Below are positions 31,839-39,331 of a DNA stretch of 47,546 nucleotides, one piece after another. The stretch is taken from assembly GCA_902597875.1 (NCBI GenBank), contig CACJZK010000006.1, positions 1-47,546 of the forward strand. The letters run 5' to 3'. Under the pieces are notes generated by a model. The model did not search any database. It saw only the letters and a program-made list of their open reading frames with translations, and was not told where the DNA came from. Origin of the DNA: an uncultured Pelagibacteraceae bacterium. Lineage in GTDB: Bacteria; Pseudomonadota; Alphaproteobacteria; Pelagibacterales; Pelagibacteraceae. The position numbers and the translations under genes are program-made. Each line of letters begins with the position of its first letter. Position 1 is the first letter of the stretch.

Positions 31839-33165
31839 GTAATTTAATAATTTTAAGAAAAGAGGGACAGGAAGTTTTTACGGTTTCAAAATTTTTAATT
31901 TTTGTTTTTATCCCAGTTATTAATCCAAGAACCGACGCGCTCATGCAAAGCCTGTGATCTGATAGATTTGGAACATTTATCGTTTTATTTTTAAATTTAT
32001 AATTTTTTAAACCTTTTATAATCATTTTGTTTTTACTAGATATACATTTAACACCTATTTGTTTTAATATCTTTTTCATTTCTTCTATACGATTACTTTC
32101 TTTGTTTGCAAGATCTTCTATTCCGGTAAAAACTGAAGTACCTGGTGTTAATGCTGCTATAACAAACATAATAGGATACTCGTCTGTTGAAGAAGTATAG
32201 TATTTAGGACCAGCCTTAATTGACCTTAACTTGCTACTTTTAATAATTATATCTCCAACAATTTCGTTATTTTTCTTTTTTATATTTTTAAAACTAATTT
32301 TTCCACCATGTTTTTTCAATAATTTGTAAAAACCAATCCTTTTTGGGTTTAAGCAAACATTTTTAATTTTTAATAAAGATTTTTTATTTAATAATGTTAG
32401 AGCAGTAAAAAAAGCACCAGAAGAAGGATCTCCAGGTATATATAGATCAAGAGGCTCAAGGTAATTTTTTCCGTAAATTTTAATTAAATTTTGTTTTTTT
32501 TTAGACTTTTTAATTTTAATAGTATTTGAACTATTTTTTAATAGAATATTTTCTGTATGATCTCTACTTTCTTTTTTTTCAATTATTGTCGTTGTTCCAA
32601 AAGAATTAATTCCAGCTAAAATTACTGCACTTTTTAACTGTGCAGAAATACCGGATTTGTAATGTATTCCTACGGGCATTTCTGAGGAAGTTAACTTTAG
32701 AGGTAAATTCAATTTATTTTTTGGTTGAAACTCAGCTCCGAATTCACTCATAAGCTTAATTACTTTAGACATATTTCTCTTATTTAAAGATTTGTCACCT
32801 TTGATTTTAACTTTAATATTTGGCGTTGTTGAGAGTATACCAATCAAAAGTCTAGCGAGCGTTCCAGAGTTACCAAAGTTTAAAGTAGAATTTCTTTTAA
32901 TACTTAGTGAACCTAGGCCTTTTCCATAAATTAGATATTTTCCAGATTTTTGTTTTAGAATTTTAACGCCTAATCTACGCAAACAATTAATTGCAGAAAA
33001 AACATCATCAGACTCTAATATATTTTCTACTTTAGAAATATTGTGGCTTATTGATCCTATTAAAAAAGATCTTATGGAAATTGATTTGTCACTATCAACT
33101 TTAATAGCTTTTTTGTATGATTTTATTTTTTTTGAAATAATTACGGAAAAACTTTTGTTAAACAT
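31807..33165 (-). CDS. aroA: 3-phosphoshikimate 1-carboxyvinyltransferase (EPSP synthase)
   Basis: The 452-residue enzyme has two inside-out alpha/beta domains. Landmarks are VDSDKSISIRS near the start (Lys and Arg for substrate; the usual His is Ile), LNFGNSGTLARLL (family LxxGNSGT), KSAVILAGI, IPGDPSSGAFF and TDEYPIMFVIAA with the Asp-Glu of the active site. It transfers enolpyruvyl from PEP to shikimate-3-phosphate. It lies upstream of cmk and after lptB by 5 bases in a long minus-strand run. Confidence 0.93.
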   Translation of the reverse strand: MFNKSFSVIISKKIKSYKKAIKVDSDKSISIRSFLIGSISHNISKVENILESDDVFSAINCLRRLGVKILKQKSGKYLIYGKGLGSLSIKRNSTLNFGNSGTLARLLIGILSTTPNIKVKIKGDKSLNKRNMSKVIKLMSEFGAEFQPKNKLNLPLKLTSSEMPVGIHYKSGISAQLKSAVILAGINSFGTTTIIEKKESRDHTENILLKNSSNTIKIKKSKKKQNLIKIYGKNYLEPLDLYIPGDPSSGAFFTALTLLNKKSLLKIKNVCLNPKRIGFYKLLKKHGGKISFKNIKKKNNEIVGDIIIKSSKLRSIKAGPKYYTSSTDEYPIMFVIAALTPGTSVFTGIEDLANKESNRIEEMKKILKQIGVKCISSKNKMIIKGLKNYKFKNKTINVPNLSDHRLCMSASVLGLITGIKTKIKNFETVKTSCPSFLKIIKLLGGEFEIKKN

Positions 33166-33170
33166 TAAGA

Positions 33171-33929
33171 TTAACCGTTATAAGAAGACCCAAAATATAG
33201 TTCAATAGCTTTTGATGATTTAAGTATTTCGCTTGGAGTCCCTTTAGCAATAATTGATTGTTCTCCAAGCACATATGCTCTGTCTACGATATCGAATAAA
33301 TTGCGTACTTGGTGGTCAGTTACTAAAATTGCACATCCGTATGATTGAATTTTTAAAATATACTTTTGGATATCTTGAATAACAATTGGATCTAATGCTG
33401 ACATTGGTTCATCAAGTAATATTAAATTTGGCTTGTTCACCATAATTCTTGCCATCATTAATCTTCTAACTTCTCCTCCGCTTAACACGCTGCTATTAAT
33501 ATTTCTTAAATGTTGAAGATTAAATTCGTCTAAAAGTTTTTCTACCATAGCGACTTGATTTTCAGCACCTTTTATAGAAAGTTGACATACTCCTAGTAAA
33601 TTATCGTAACAACTCATATTAAAAACACTTCTTTGTTGACTCAAATATCCTATCCCAGCTTTGGCTCTTTCGTGAATAGGTTTTTCCGAGATATCTATAT
33701 TCTTAAGAAATATTTTTCCGGAGTCCGCGTGATGTTCACCAATTATGGTACTGTAAAGTGTAGACTTTCCCGAACCATTTGGTCCCAATAGACCAACTAT
33801 TTCACCAGGGAACATATCTATATTTATTTTTTTTAATATTGGTCTTCCGTCAAAAGATTTGCTGACATCTTTAATTTGGAAGATTGGCTTGCTTTTTTTA
33901 AACTTTATTATTCTAAATCCTTTTCTCAT
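33171..33929 (-). CDS. lptB: LPS export ABC transporter ATP-binding protein
   Basis: A 252-residue ABC ATPase: Walker A GPNGSGKST at residues 49-57, Q-loop LSQQRSVFN, signature LSGGEVRRL, Walker B LILLDEP and the switch His in TDHQVRN. It matches LptB, which powers LptF/LptG extraction of LPS from the inner membrane. The start touches the lptC stop with a TAATG overlap. No lptA lies between, unlike the usual lptC-lptA-lptB order. LptF/G are not in this window. Confidence 0.92.
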   Translation of the reverse strand: MRKGFRIIKFKKSKPIFQIKDVSKSFDGRPILKKINIDMFPGEIVGLLGPNGSGKSTLYSTIIGEHHADSGKIFLKNIDISEKPIHERAKAGIGYLSQQRSVFNMSCYDNLLGVCQLSIKGAENQVAMVEKLLDEFNLQHLRNINSSVLSGGEVRRLMMARIMVNKPNLILLDEPMSALDPIVIQDIQKYILKIQSYGCAILVTDHQVRNLFDIVDRAYVLGEQSIIAKGTPSEILKSSKAIELYFGSSYNG

Positions 33930-34525
33930 TAATTACTTAACACCATATTGATTTGTCCATTATTAAACATTGATATATCTAAAGTTTGCTTTAATAGATC
34001 AAATTCTAAATTATCAGCTTTTATATTGCCTTTTATACTTTCTGCTCTCACATTTCCATAAATCTTTAAATAATTTTTTGAGTTTAAGAAATCAAGATTA
34101 TCGGAGAATAAAGCGTCTTCTTTGTAGGTAACTTTTATATTTTCTCTAAAATTCATATCATTTGTTTTATTATTGTAGGTTCCATAATCTCCTCTTACTC
34201 TTAAAATTGTTCCATCTTTAAAATAAAAAACTGCACTCATAACTTTCATATTTATTAATTCTGGATTTTCTACTTTAAAATCAGCAACTTCAGATTTAAT
34301 GGTATAACGATTACCTCTTAAATCGACTCCCTTATATTCAACATTTTCAAAGGTATTAGAATCTAAATCAGTCTTTTTTTCATCGTTTTCTTTTTGTTTA
34401 ATTTTTTGAACTGTTTCTACTTTTTGATTGGAGTCTTTATTAAGGTAAGTAAAATATATTATCAAAACTCCTACAATGAATATTAATATTTGAATTATTA
34501 AAATATTTTTTTTTCTATCTGTCAC
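33929..34525 (-). CDS. lptC: LPS export system protein LptC
   Basis: A 198-residue, single-pass membrane protein: hydrophobic residues 8-28, a charged linker, then a beta-jellyroll periplasmic domain with YKGVDLRGNRYTIKSEVADF and LRVRGDYGTYNNKTNDMNF. It hands LPS from LptB2FG to the LptA bridge. The N-terminal ATG overlaps the kdsD stop by 4 bases. It is the usual size and is not fused to an OstA/LptA domain as far as can be seen. Confidence 0.85.
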   Translation of the reverse strand: MTDRKKNILIIQILIFIVGVLIIYFTYLNKDSNQKVETVQKIKQKENDEKKTDLDSNTFENVEYKGVDLRGNRYTIKSEVADFKVENPELINMKVMSAVFYFKDGTILRVRGDYGTYNNKTNDMNFRENIKVTYKEDALFSDNLDFLNSKNYLKIYGNVRAESIKGNIKADNLEFDLLKQTLDISMFNNGQINMVLSN

Positions 34526-35499
34526 TTTACTCCAAAATCTAATATTCTATGAACGTGAACTATTGCTTTAAGTTTTTTATTCTTTTTATTTAGGGTTTTT
34601 TCTGAAGGAACACAAAGACTAGTAATTTTATTTTCACTCATTACCGATAAAGCTTTAGAAGCCGGTACATTTTCTGAGATGAACATTGGTTTTCGTGACA
34701 TAAAATTTTCAATTTTATTACTTTTTTTAAGATTTTTAATTGCTCTTCGGCAATCTCCATCAGTAATTAATCCACTTACAAAACCTTTATTTATAACTAC
34801 AACTAAACCTAATTTTTTTTTGTTTATTATTTTAATCGCATCATTAATAGATTTATTTATACTAATAGTAGGCAATTTATTTCCTGTAATCATAATATCT
34901 TTAACAAGTAATAAATTTTTACCTATATTTCCACCAGAATGGTAAATCTTAAATTTATCTTTAGAAAATTTTAGTTTATTCATTAACGCAACAGCTAAGC
35001 AGTCAAAATATAATAATGTTAATGTTGTTGAGGATGTAGGTACCATTCCAGTAGGATCAGCCTCACGAACTTTTGGTAGCAATATTTTTATATCACTTGC
35101 TTTCAAAAGCATACTGTCTTTTTTTGAAGCACAACCAATTATTTTTATTCCAAATCTATTTGCATATTTTAGTATACCCGTCAGTTCAGGTGTGTTTCCA
35201 GAGTAGGAGACAATAATTAAAACATCTTTCTTTTCTATCGCTCCACTATCACCGTGAGTTGTTTCACTGGGATGAACATAGAAAGAAGGAATTCCAACTG
35301 AGCTTAAAGTACTTGAAATTTTTGCCGCGATCCTTCCGCTTTTACCTTGGCCAGATAAAATTATTTTCCCTTTACAATTACTAATTATATTAATTGCTTG
35401 AATAAAATTTTTATCAAATATTTTGTTTACTTTTCTAAGTTCAGAAATTTGAGTTGCTGCTGCTTTTTTTGCTATTTTTATATAATTTGCTTTAGCCAT
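34522..35499 (-). CDS. kdsD: arabinose-5-phosphate isomerase (KpsF/GutQ/KdsD type)
   Basis: The 325-residue protein has an SIS sugar isomerase domain (residues 20-190; GKIILSGQGKSGRIAAKIS, THGDSGAIEKKDV, SYSGNTPEL, SSTTLTLLYFDCLAVAL) and two CBS domains (about 205-325). It converts ribulose-5-phosphate to arabinose-5-phosphate, the first step to Kdo for LPS. The conserved order rnd-kdsD-lptC supports this. CBS domains may give nucleotide or Kdo feedback. Confidence 0.92.
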   Translation of the reverse strand: MAKANYIKIAKKAAATQISELRKVNKIFDKNFIQAINIISNCKGKIILSGQGKSGRIAAKISSTLSSVGIPSFYVHPSETTHGDSGAIEKKDVLIIVSYSGNTPELTGILKYANRFGIKIIGCASKKDSMLLKASDIKILLPKVREADPTGMVPTSSTTLTLLYFDCLAVALMNKLKFSKDKFKIYHSGGNIGKNLLLVKDIMITGNKLPTISINKSINDAIKIINKKKLGLVVVINKGFVSGLITDGDCRRAIKNLKKSNKIENFMSRKPMFISENVPASKALSVMSENKITSLCVPSEKTLNKKNKKLKAIVHVHRILDFGVK

Positions 35500-35501
35500 T
35501 T

Positions 35502-36128
35502 TTAATGTTCAAATACATCAAATTTAAATCCAGTTTGATCAAGCTCTATTCTTGTGTCTAAAAAATTAATGCACCTTTTATATAAATCCATTCTTTTTTC
35601 TCTAACTAACATTTTTTCTAATTCACTTTTTATTTTATGTAAATAAATAACATCATTAGCTGCGTAATCTAACTGTTTATCTGTCATTTCATTTATGTCT
35701 TTATTCCAGTCGCTACTGCCTTGTCTTTTGTCTAAATTTTTATTGCAAAATTCAAAAACTAGATTTTTAAGACCATGTTGATCGGTATAAGTTCTTACAC
35801 ATTTTGATGCAATTTTAGTATCAAATACATTTTTAATTTTACATTTTAAGAAATATTCTAAAGCACTTTTATCAAATCTTAAGAAATGACCGATTTTTAA
35901 AATTTTTTCATTTTCTAAGACTGAAACTAAATTTGGTGCCTTATAATTTTTTCTATCTGGTTGGATGATGTAGACATCTCCATTCTCAGCACAAATCTGA
36001 ATTAAGCTTAATTTATCTCGTTCTGGTATTTGAAGTCCGGTAGCTTCAGTATCAATGGCTACAGAACCCTTAAATGATTTAGCAATTTCCGAGGTTATGT
36101 CTCCTTTTAATCTGTGTATTTTTACCAT
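35502..36128 (-). CDS. rnd: ribonuclease D-like 3'-5' exonuclease
   Basis: The start used is ATG 36126-36128 (MVKIHRLKGD); a longer reading to 36167 would run into the divergent epimerase. This gives 208 residues, only the DEDD nuclease domain without the HRDC domains of E. coli RNase D. Catalytic motifs are VAIDTEATG (Asp26, Glu28), IGHFLRFD and YAANDVIYL. It trims structured RNA 3' ends, for example tRNA. The start codon is only 14 bases from the start codon of the divergent gene. Confidence 0.88.
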   Translation of the reverse strand: MVKIHRLKGDITSEIAKSFKGSVAIDTEATGLQIPERDKLSLIQICAENGDVYIIQPDRKNYKAPNLVSVLENEKILKIGHFLRFDKSALEYFLKCKIKNVFDTKIASKCVRTYTDQHGLKNLVFEFCNKNLDKRQGSSDWNKDINEMTDKQLDYAANDVIYLHKIKSELEKMLVREKRMDLYKRCINFLDTRIELDQTGFKFDVFEH

Positions 36129-36142
36129 ATTATCTGAATACC

Positions 36143-37087
36143 ATGAATAATTACCCAATAGCAACAATCCTTGGTGGTGGAGGTTTTATAGGACGTTATC
36201 TTGTCAGAAATTTGACCAAGAAAAATTACAGATGCATTATTCCAACTCGAAATCCCTTCCAGAAAGGATATTTAAAGACTCAGGCTCCTACAGGAGCGGT
36301 AGAATTTATTGATTTTAATCCAAATAATTTTTCAAAGATTCAAGAAGCTATTAATAATTCTGATGTGGTCATCAATCTTATTGGTATTCTTTATGAAACA
36401 AGAAAACAAAAATTCTCAACTATTCATGTTGATATACCAGATATGATTTCAAAGTTTTGTGCTGAGGCAGATGTAAAAAAATTTATTCACGTATCAGCGA
36501 TAGGCGCGAACCCTGATTCTAAATCAAAATATCAGCAGTCAAAATTTCAAGGAGAAACAAAAGCTTTAAATAATTTTAAAAATACAGTTATTATTAGACC
36601 AAGTGTTGTTTGTGGTGTTGAAGATAATTTTACTAACCTTTTTTCAAAACTAAGTTTTTCGCCTGTTATCCCTGTCGTTAAAACTACATACAAATTTCAA
36701 CCTATCCTAGTTACAGATGTAAGCAACGCTATCGTAAAAGCTATAGTGGCAAAAAATAATGAAGGAAAAATTTATGAGATAGGTGGGCCAAAAACAATTA
36801 GCTTTGGAGACATGGTTAAATCAATTATGCAAACGATAAACAAAAAAAGACTTGTAGTTGATATGCCTATGTTTATGGCAAAGACACAAAGTTTCTTTTT
36901 GAGCTTATTACCTATTCCACCAATTATAACCAAAGACCAGTGCCAGATTTTATCAGAAGCAGATAATGTTGTTTCTGGCAAACATTTAACTATAAATGAT
37001 CTTGGAATAAAACCTGGCGATGTTGAGGAAGCTATGAAGAAATGGTTATGGCGCTATCGATCAGGTGGGGAATTTGCAGAGGTTTAA
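36143..37087 (+). CDS. NDUFA9-like NAD(P)-binding SDR-family protein
   Basis: A 314-residue Rossmann-fold protein: nucleotide motif TILGGGGFIGRYLV (residues 8-21), NLIGILYETRKQKFSTIHVD, HVSAIGANPDSKSKYQQSKFQGE (Tyr-x3-Lys region modified to Y-Q-Q-S-K) and a C-terminal GIKPGDVEEAMKKWLW. This matches the complex I NDUFA9-like family found in Alphaproteobacteria. It may bind NADPH structurally; a bacterial role in complex I assembly is not proven. A second, truncated copy of its 3' third occurs at 37408-37686. The start requires the divergent 14-base spacer. Confidence 0.85.
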   Translation: MNNYPIATILGGGGFIGRYLVRNLTKKNYRCIIPTRNPFQKGYLKTQAPTGAVEFIDFNPNNFSKIQEAINNSDVVINLIGILYETRKQKFSTIHVDIPDMISKFCAEADVKKFIHVSAIGANPDSKSKYQQSKFQGETKALNNFKNTVIIRPSVVCGVEDNFTNLFSKLSFSPVIPVVKTTYKFQPILVTDVSNAIVKAIVAKNNEGKIYEIGGPKTISFGDMVKSIMQTINKKRLVVDMPMFMAKTQSFFLSLLPIPPIITKDQCQILSEADNVVSGKHLTINDLGIKPGDVEEAMKKWLWRYRSGGEFAEV

Positions 37088-37095
37088 GGAACTAA

Positions 37096-37347
37096 ATGAA
37101 CTTATTATTTATTTCAATTAGTGTTCTAATACTGCTTATTGTTATCATTGCAGCGGCAAAACCAATTATTGCCGGTATAAAAGCAAAGTCAGAGTTTAAC
37201 GAAGAAAAGAAAAATGAGAAAGAAAAAGAGGAAAATATTAGTCAAGATGAGGAGATTTTAGATAAATTAAAAGATAAAAATTTATCAGAGGAAGATCTTA
37301 AAAATCTTTATGAAGAAATAAAGAATAAAGACAAAGAGGATAAATAA
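37096..37347 (+). CDS. small membrane protein with charged tail
   Basis: An 83-residue protein: one N-terminal membrane helix (about residues 2-27), then an acidic/Lys-rich helical tail (EEKKNEKEKEENISQDEE). Its N-terminus MNLLFISISVLILLIVIIA resembles the first residues of the PhoR-like kinase at 41271, with shared AK-x-I-x-AG-x-x-A-x-SE after the helix. Function is unknown. It lies 8 bases after the NDUFA9-like gene and just before a gene-start remnant. Confidence 0.65.
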   Translation: MNLLFISISVLILLIVIIAAAKPIIAGIKAKSEFNEEKKNEKEKEENISQDEEILDKLKDKNLSEEDLKNLYEEIKNKDKEDK

Positions 37348-37348
37348 T

Positions 37349-37414
37349 TTGAGTAAAACTGAAGAGCTAAATTTTTTGAACGATCTTATAGATCAAGTTT
37401 TGGTGATATGGTAA
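37349..37414 (+). pseudogene. 5' remnant of a lost gene (about 16 genuine codons)
   Basis: TTG 37349, preceded by a GAGGAT ribosome site, opens a frame reading LSKTEELNFLNDLIDQ then VLVIW and a stop. It looks like a real gene start cut at about 37396, where homology to the NDUFA9-like gene begins in another frame. The lost gene could be PmbA/TldD-like by the style of its N-terminus, but 16 residues are too few to say. Confidence 0.45.
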
Positions 37415-37686
37415 AATCAATTTTAAAAACTATAAATAAAAAAAGATTTGTAGTATCAATGCCAATGCCAATAGCAAAAATTCAAAGTACGATTACTGAT
37501 TTGCTACCTTTTCCTCCAATTTTAACGAAAGATCAGTGTGAAATTTTATCAGAAGCTGATAATGTAGTATCTGATAATAATCTTACTTTAAAAGATTTAG
37601 ATATCGAGCCAACAGATGTAGAAGAGGAAATGAAGAAATGGTTATGGAGATATAAAGATGGAGGTCAGTTCGCTAAAGCACAATGA
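37408..37686 (+). pseudogene. truncated second copy of the NDUFA9-like C-terminus
   Basis: The 92 residues from MVKSILKTINKKRFVV to WLWRYKDGGQFAKAQ align with the last 91 residues of the 36143-37087 protein at roughly 60-65% identity, with DNA at about 70%. The Rossmann nucleotide-binding part is missing. Homology begins just upstream at a Ser-Phe-Gly-Asp (37396). There is no ribosome site at ATG 37408. Its TGA overlaps the SMR gene ATG by 4 bases. It is probably a non-functional remnant of a deletion or of recombination with a diverged allele; a small stable domain cannot be excluded. Confidence 0.7.
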
Positions 37687-38027
37687 AAAGCATAAGTTTA
37701 TTTAGTGGATATATTTATCTTATTCTTGCAATTATAACAGGTATTGCCACTAACGGTTTTCTCAAAACTACTGAAAGTTTTACTAAGCTCACACCAACAA
37801 TTTTTTGCATCACAAGTATTGTTGTTTGTATTTTTTGTTTATCTAGAGCAATGACTATAATACCTGTTGGATTTACTTATGCCACTTACGGAGCATTAAC
37901 AATAACTGCAGTTACATTATTTGGAATATTTAAATACAATCAAACTCCTAATCTTTATGGTACTGTTGGATTAATTTTAATTGTTTCAGGAGTTATACTT
38001 TTAAACCTTTTTGGTAAATTAAAGTAA
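37683..38027 (+). CDS. SMR-type (EmrE-like) small membrane protein lacking the essential Glu
   Basis: A 114-residue, four-helix protein aligned with EmrE across its length: YIYLILAIITGIATNGFLK against YIYLGGAILAEVIGTTLMK, SFTKLTPT, PVGFTYATYGAL against PTGIAYAIWSGV, and a VSGVILLNL end. The position of EmrE Glu14, required for proton-coupled drug export, is Gly20 here, and Trp63 is Tyr. It is therefore SMR-fold but unlikely to be a standard drug/proton antiporter. It follows the truncated copy with a 4-base overlap and is followed by a terminator. Confidence 0.8.
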   Translation: MKSISLFSGYIYLILAIITGIATNGFLKTTESFTKLTPTIFCITSIVVCIFCLSRAMTIIPVGFTYATYGALTITAVTLFGIFKYNQTPNLYGTVGLILIVSGVILLNLFGKLK

Positions 38028-38028
38028 A

Positions 38029-38052
38029 CCCCTGATGTTTTTAAATCAGGGG
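38029..38052 (+). terminator. intrinsic terminator after the SMR-type gene
   Basis: CCCCTGAT and ATCAGGGG form an 8-base GC-rich stem with an 8-base loop; an AT-rich run follows. It ends the 36143-38027 plus-strand unit. Confidence 0.8.
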
Positions 38053-38071
38053 CATTTAATTACTTTATAAA

Positions 38072-38269
38072 CTAATTATTTAAAGATGCTGTGATAGGTT
38101 CTTTATTTTTGTTAGCTCTTTTTTCAGCGATTTTTTTCTCGATACTAGCTATCTTTAGATCAATCTTTGATAGTTTTTTTTGTTTAGTGCTTATCTTATT
38201 TTTAAGCTTATCGATTGATTTTAGTATTTTTTTCTTTTTCTTTTCGTTTTTTTTTAATTTTTTTTTCAT
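38072..38269 (-). CDS. 65-residue Lys-rich coiled-coil protein
   Basis: The peptide is mostly Lys/Ile/Leu/Glu with heptad spacing (KILKSIDKLKNKIS, KIDLKIASIEKKIAEKR), giving a positively charged coiled coil. A strong GGAGG ribosome site lies 7 bases before the ATG, and a promoter-like TTGAAA-17-TAGATT is just upstream, so the gene is likely real despite its simple composition. Function unknown; nucleic-acid binding is possible by charge. A plus-strand frame over the same bases is its shadow. Confidence 0.6.
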   Translation of the reverse strand: MKKKLKKNEKKKKKILKSIDKLKNKISTKQKKLSKIDLKIASIEKKIAEKRANKNKEPITASLNN

Positions 38270-38289
38270 ATTATTCCTCCAAAAAGAAA

Positions 38290-38318
38290 AATCTAAAATA
38301 ATCTAAAAAATTTTTCAA
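38290..38318 (-). promoter_or_regulatory. promoter of the Lys-rich small gene
   Basis: On the minus strand, -35 TTGAAA (38313-38318) and -10 TAGATT (38290-38295) are 17 bases apart, about 20 bases before the ATG at 38269, with a short leader carrying GGAGG. Confidence 0.5.
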
Positions 38319-38331
38319 ATGAAATTAAGAA

Positions 38332-38362
38332 AAATCTTTTAAACTAAAAGTTGAAAAGATTT
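38332..38362 (-). terminator. intrinsic terminator after the lipid kinase gene
   Basis: AAATCTTTT (38332-38340) and AAAAGATTT (38354-38362) pair as a 9-base stem; on the minus strand a T-rich TTCTTAATTT run follows. It lies 9 bases after the lipid kinase stop. Confidence 0.55.
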
Positions 38363-38370
38363 AGAAAATC

Positions 38371-39267
38371 CTACGGAACTAATAAATTTATAAATCTGTC
38401 TGTTTTTTGGATTTCAAGACTGTTTACGTAACCACAATTTTCACCATCAACTTGTGATAGAACTTTATTGTTTACACCATTTATTGTTAATCTGTTCAAT
38501 TCTTTTTTAATTACACTTTTTGCAGGAGTTAAGTCGCCTTTGGTTAAAATTAACCAAACATAATAAAGTAATTTTATTCTGGTCAGGTCTTTAAATATGT
38601 AAGCCACTATCCTGTTTTCAAATATATTGGTATCATTAGTTATAGAATGGGGACCAGCATAGTATTTTGAATTAGTACATAAAATCCAATCAGCCATAAT
38701 TTTTTCATTATCTACCTTAACCTCCATTTTATTATTTTTTAAAAATAAAAAATGCTGAAAACCTTTTAAAGCGAAAATTACTTTTCCAAGATACTTTTTA
38801 ATATTAGTATTTATGGACTCAACAATTCGAGAGTCAAAACCTACACCAGCCATCAAGAAAAAGTACTTATCATTTATTTTTGCTAATGAAATTTTCTTAT
38901 GATTATCTGATACTAGGACGTTGTAAATCTCCTCCGCCTTTTTCTTAATTTGAGTTTCTATTTGTAAAATATTTGCAGTGCCAGCAGGTATGTATCCAAC
39001 TAATTTGTCTTTTAGATTATCACTTTTAAACATTTCATTAATACCAAAACATACGCTCCCGTCACCGCCAGCAAATACTAACCGATCAAATTTTTTATTA
39101 GACAATTCTTTAAATACATTCCTTGCATGATCTTCGCTTTCGGTTTTAAAAAGATCTACAATATGATTTTTTTCTAAAAGATTAATGACCTTGTTAATTA
39201 ATTTAAGTTTTCTACCACCTGCTGCATTTGCGTTAAATATCACTGCAAAATTCAATTTTTTATTCAT
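38371..39267 (-). CDS. diacylglycerol/lipid kinase (YegS/DagK-catalytic family)
   Basis: The 298-residue protein starts NFAVIFNANAAGG (family N-P-x-x-G region) and carries the kinase loop FAGGDGSVCFGINEM (GGDGS at 67-71), the GYIPAGTANIL segment (family P-x-G-T-x-N) and a C-terminal beta domain. It phosphorylates diacylglycerol or a related lipid with ATP. It diverges from plcP with a Pho-box-like repeat 2 bases from its start. In a phosphate-starvation setting it could return DAG made by PlcP to phosphatidic acid. Lipid substrate is inferred. Confidence 0.85.
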   Translation of the reverse strand: MNKKLNFAVIFNANAAGGRKLKLINKVINLLEKNHIVDLFKTESEDHARNVFKELSNKKFDRLVFAGGDGSVCFGINEMFKSDNLKDKLVGYIPAGTANILQIETQIKKKAEEIYNVLVSDNHKKISLAKINDKYFFLMAGVGFDSRIVESINTNIKKYLGKVIFALKGFQHFLFLKNNKMEVKVDNEKIMADWILCTNSKYYAGPHSITNDTNIFENRIVAYIFKDLTRIKLLYYVWLILTKGDLTPAKSVIKKELNRLTINGVNNKVLSQVDGENCGYVNSLEIQKTDRFINLLVP

Positions 39268-39268
39268 A

Positions 39269-39290
39269 TTTTAACAATTCTGTAACATAT
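39269..39290. promoter_or_regulatory. putative Pho box between lipid kinase and plcP
   Basis: Two 11-base units, TTTTAACAATT and CTGTAACATAT, lie in direct repeat; this matches the spacing of PhoB sites and shares TGTAACATAT with the site before pstS. It would overlap the -35 region of plcP. Confidence 0.55.
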
Positions 39291-39331
39291 TTATGATTCT
39301 ACTTTTACTAGAGATTCGTTTTATAAAAAAT

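Noticed and set aside
38091-38306. Plus-strand Phe-rich frame of 71 codons
   Set aside because: Complement of the Lys-rich small gene at 38072-38269, which has GGAGG and a promoter on the minus strand.
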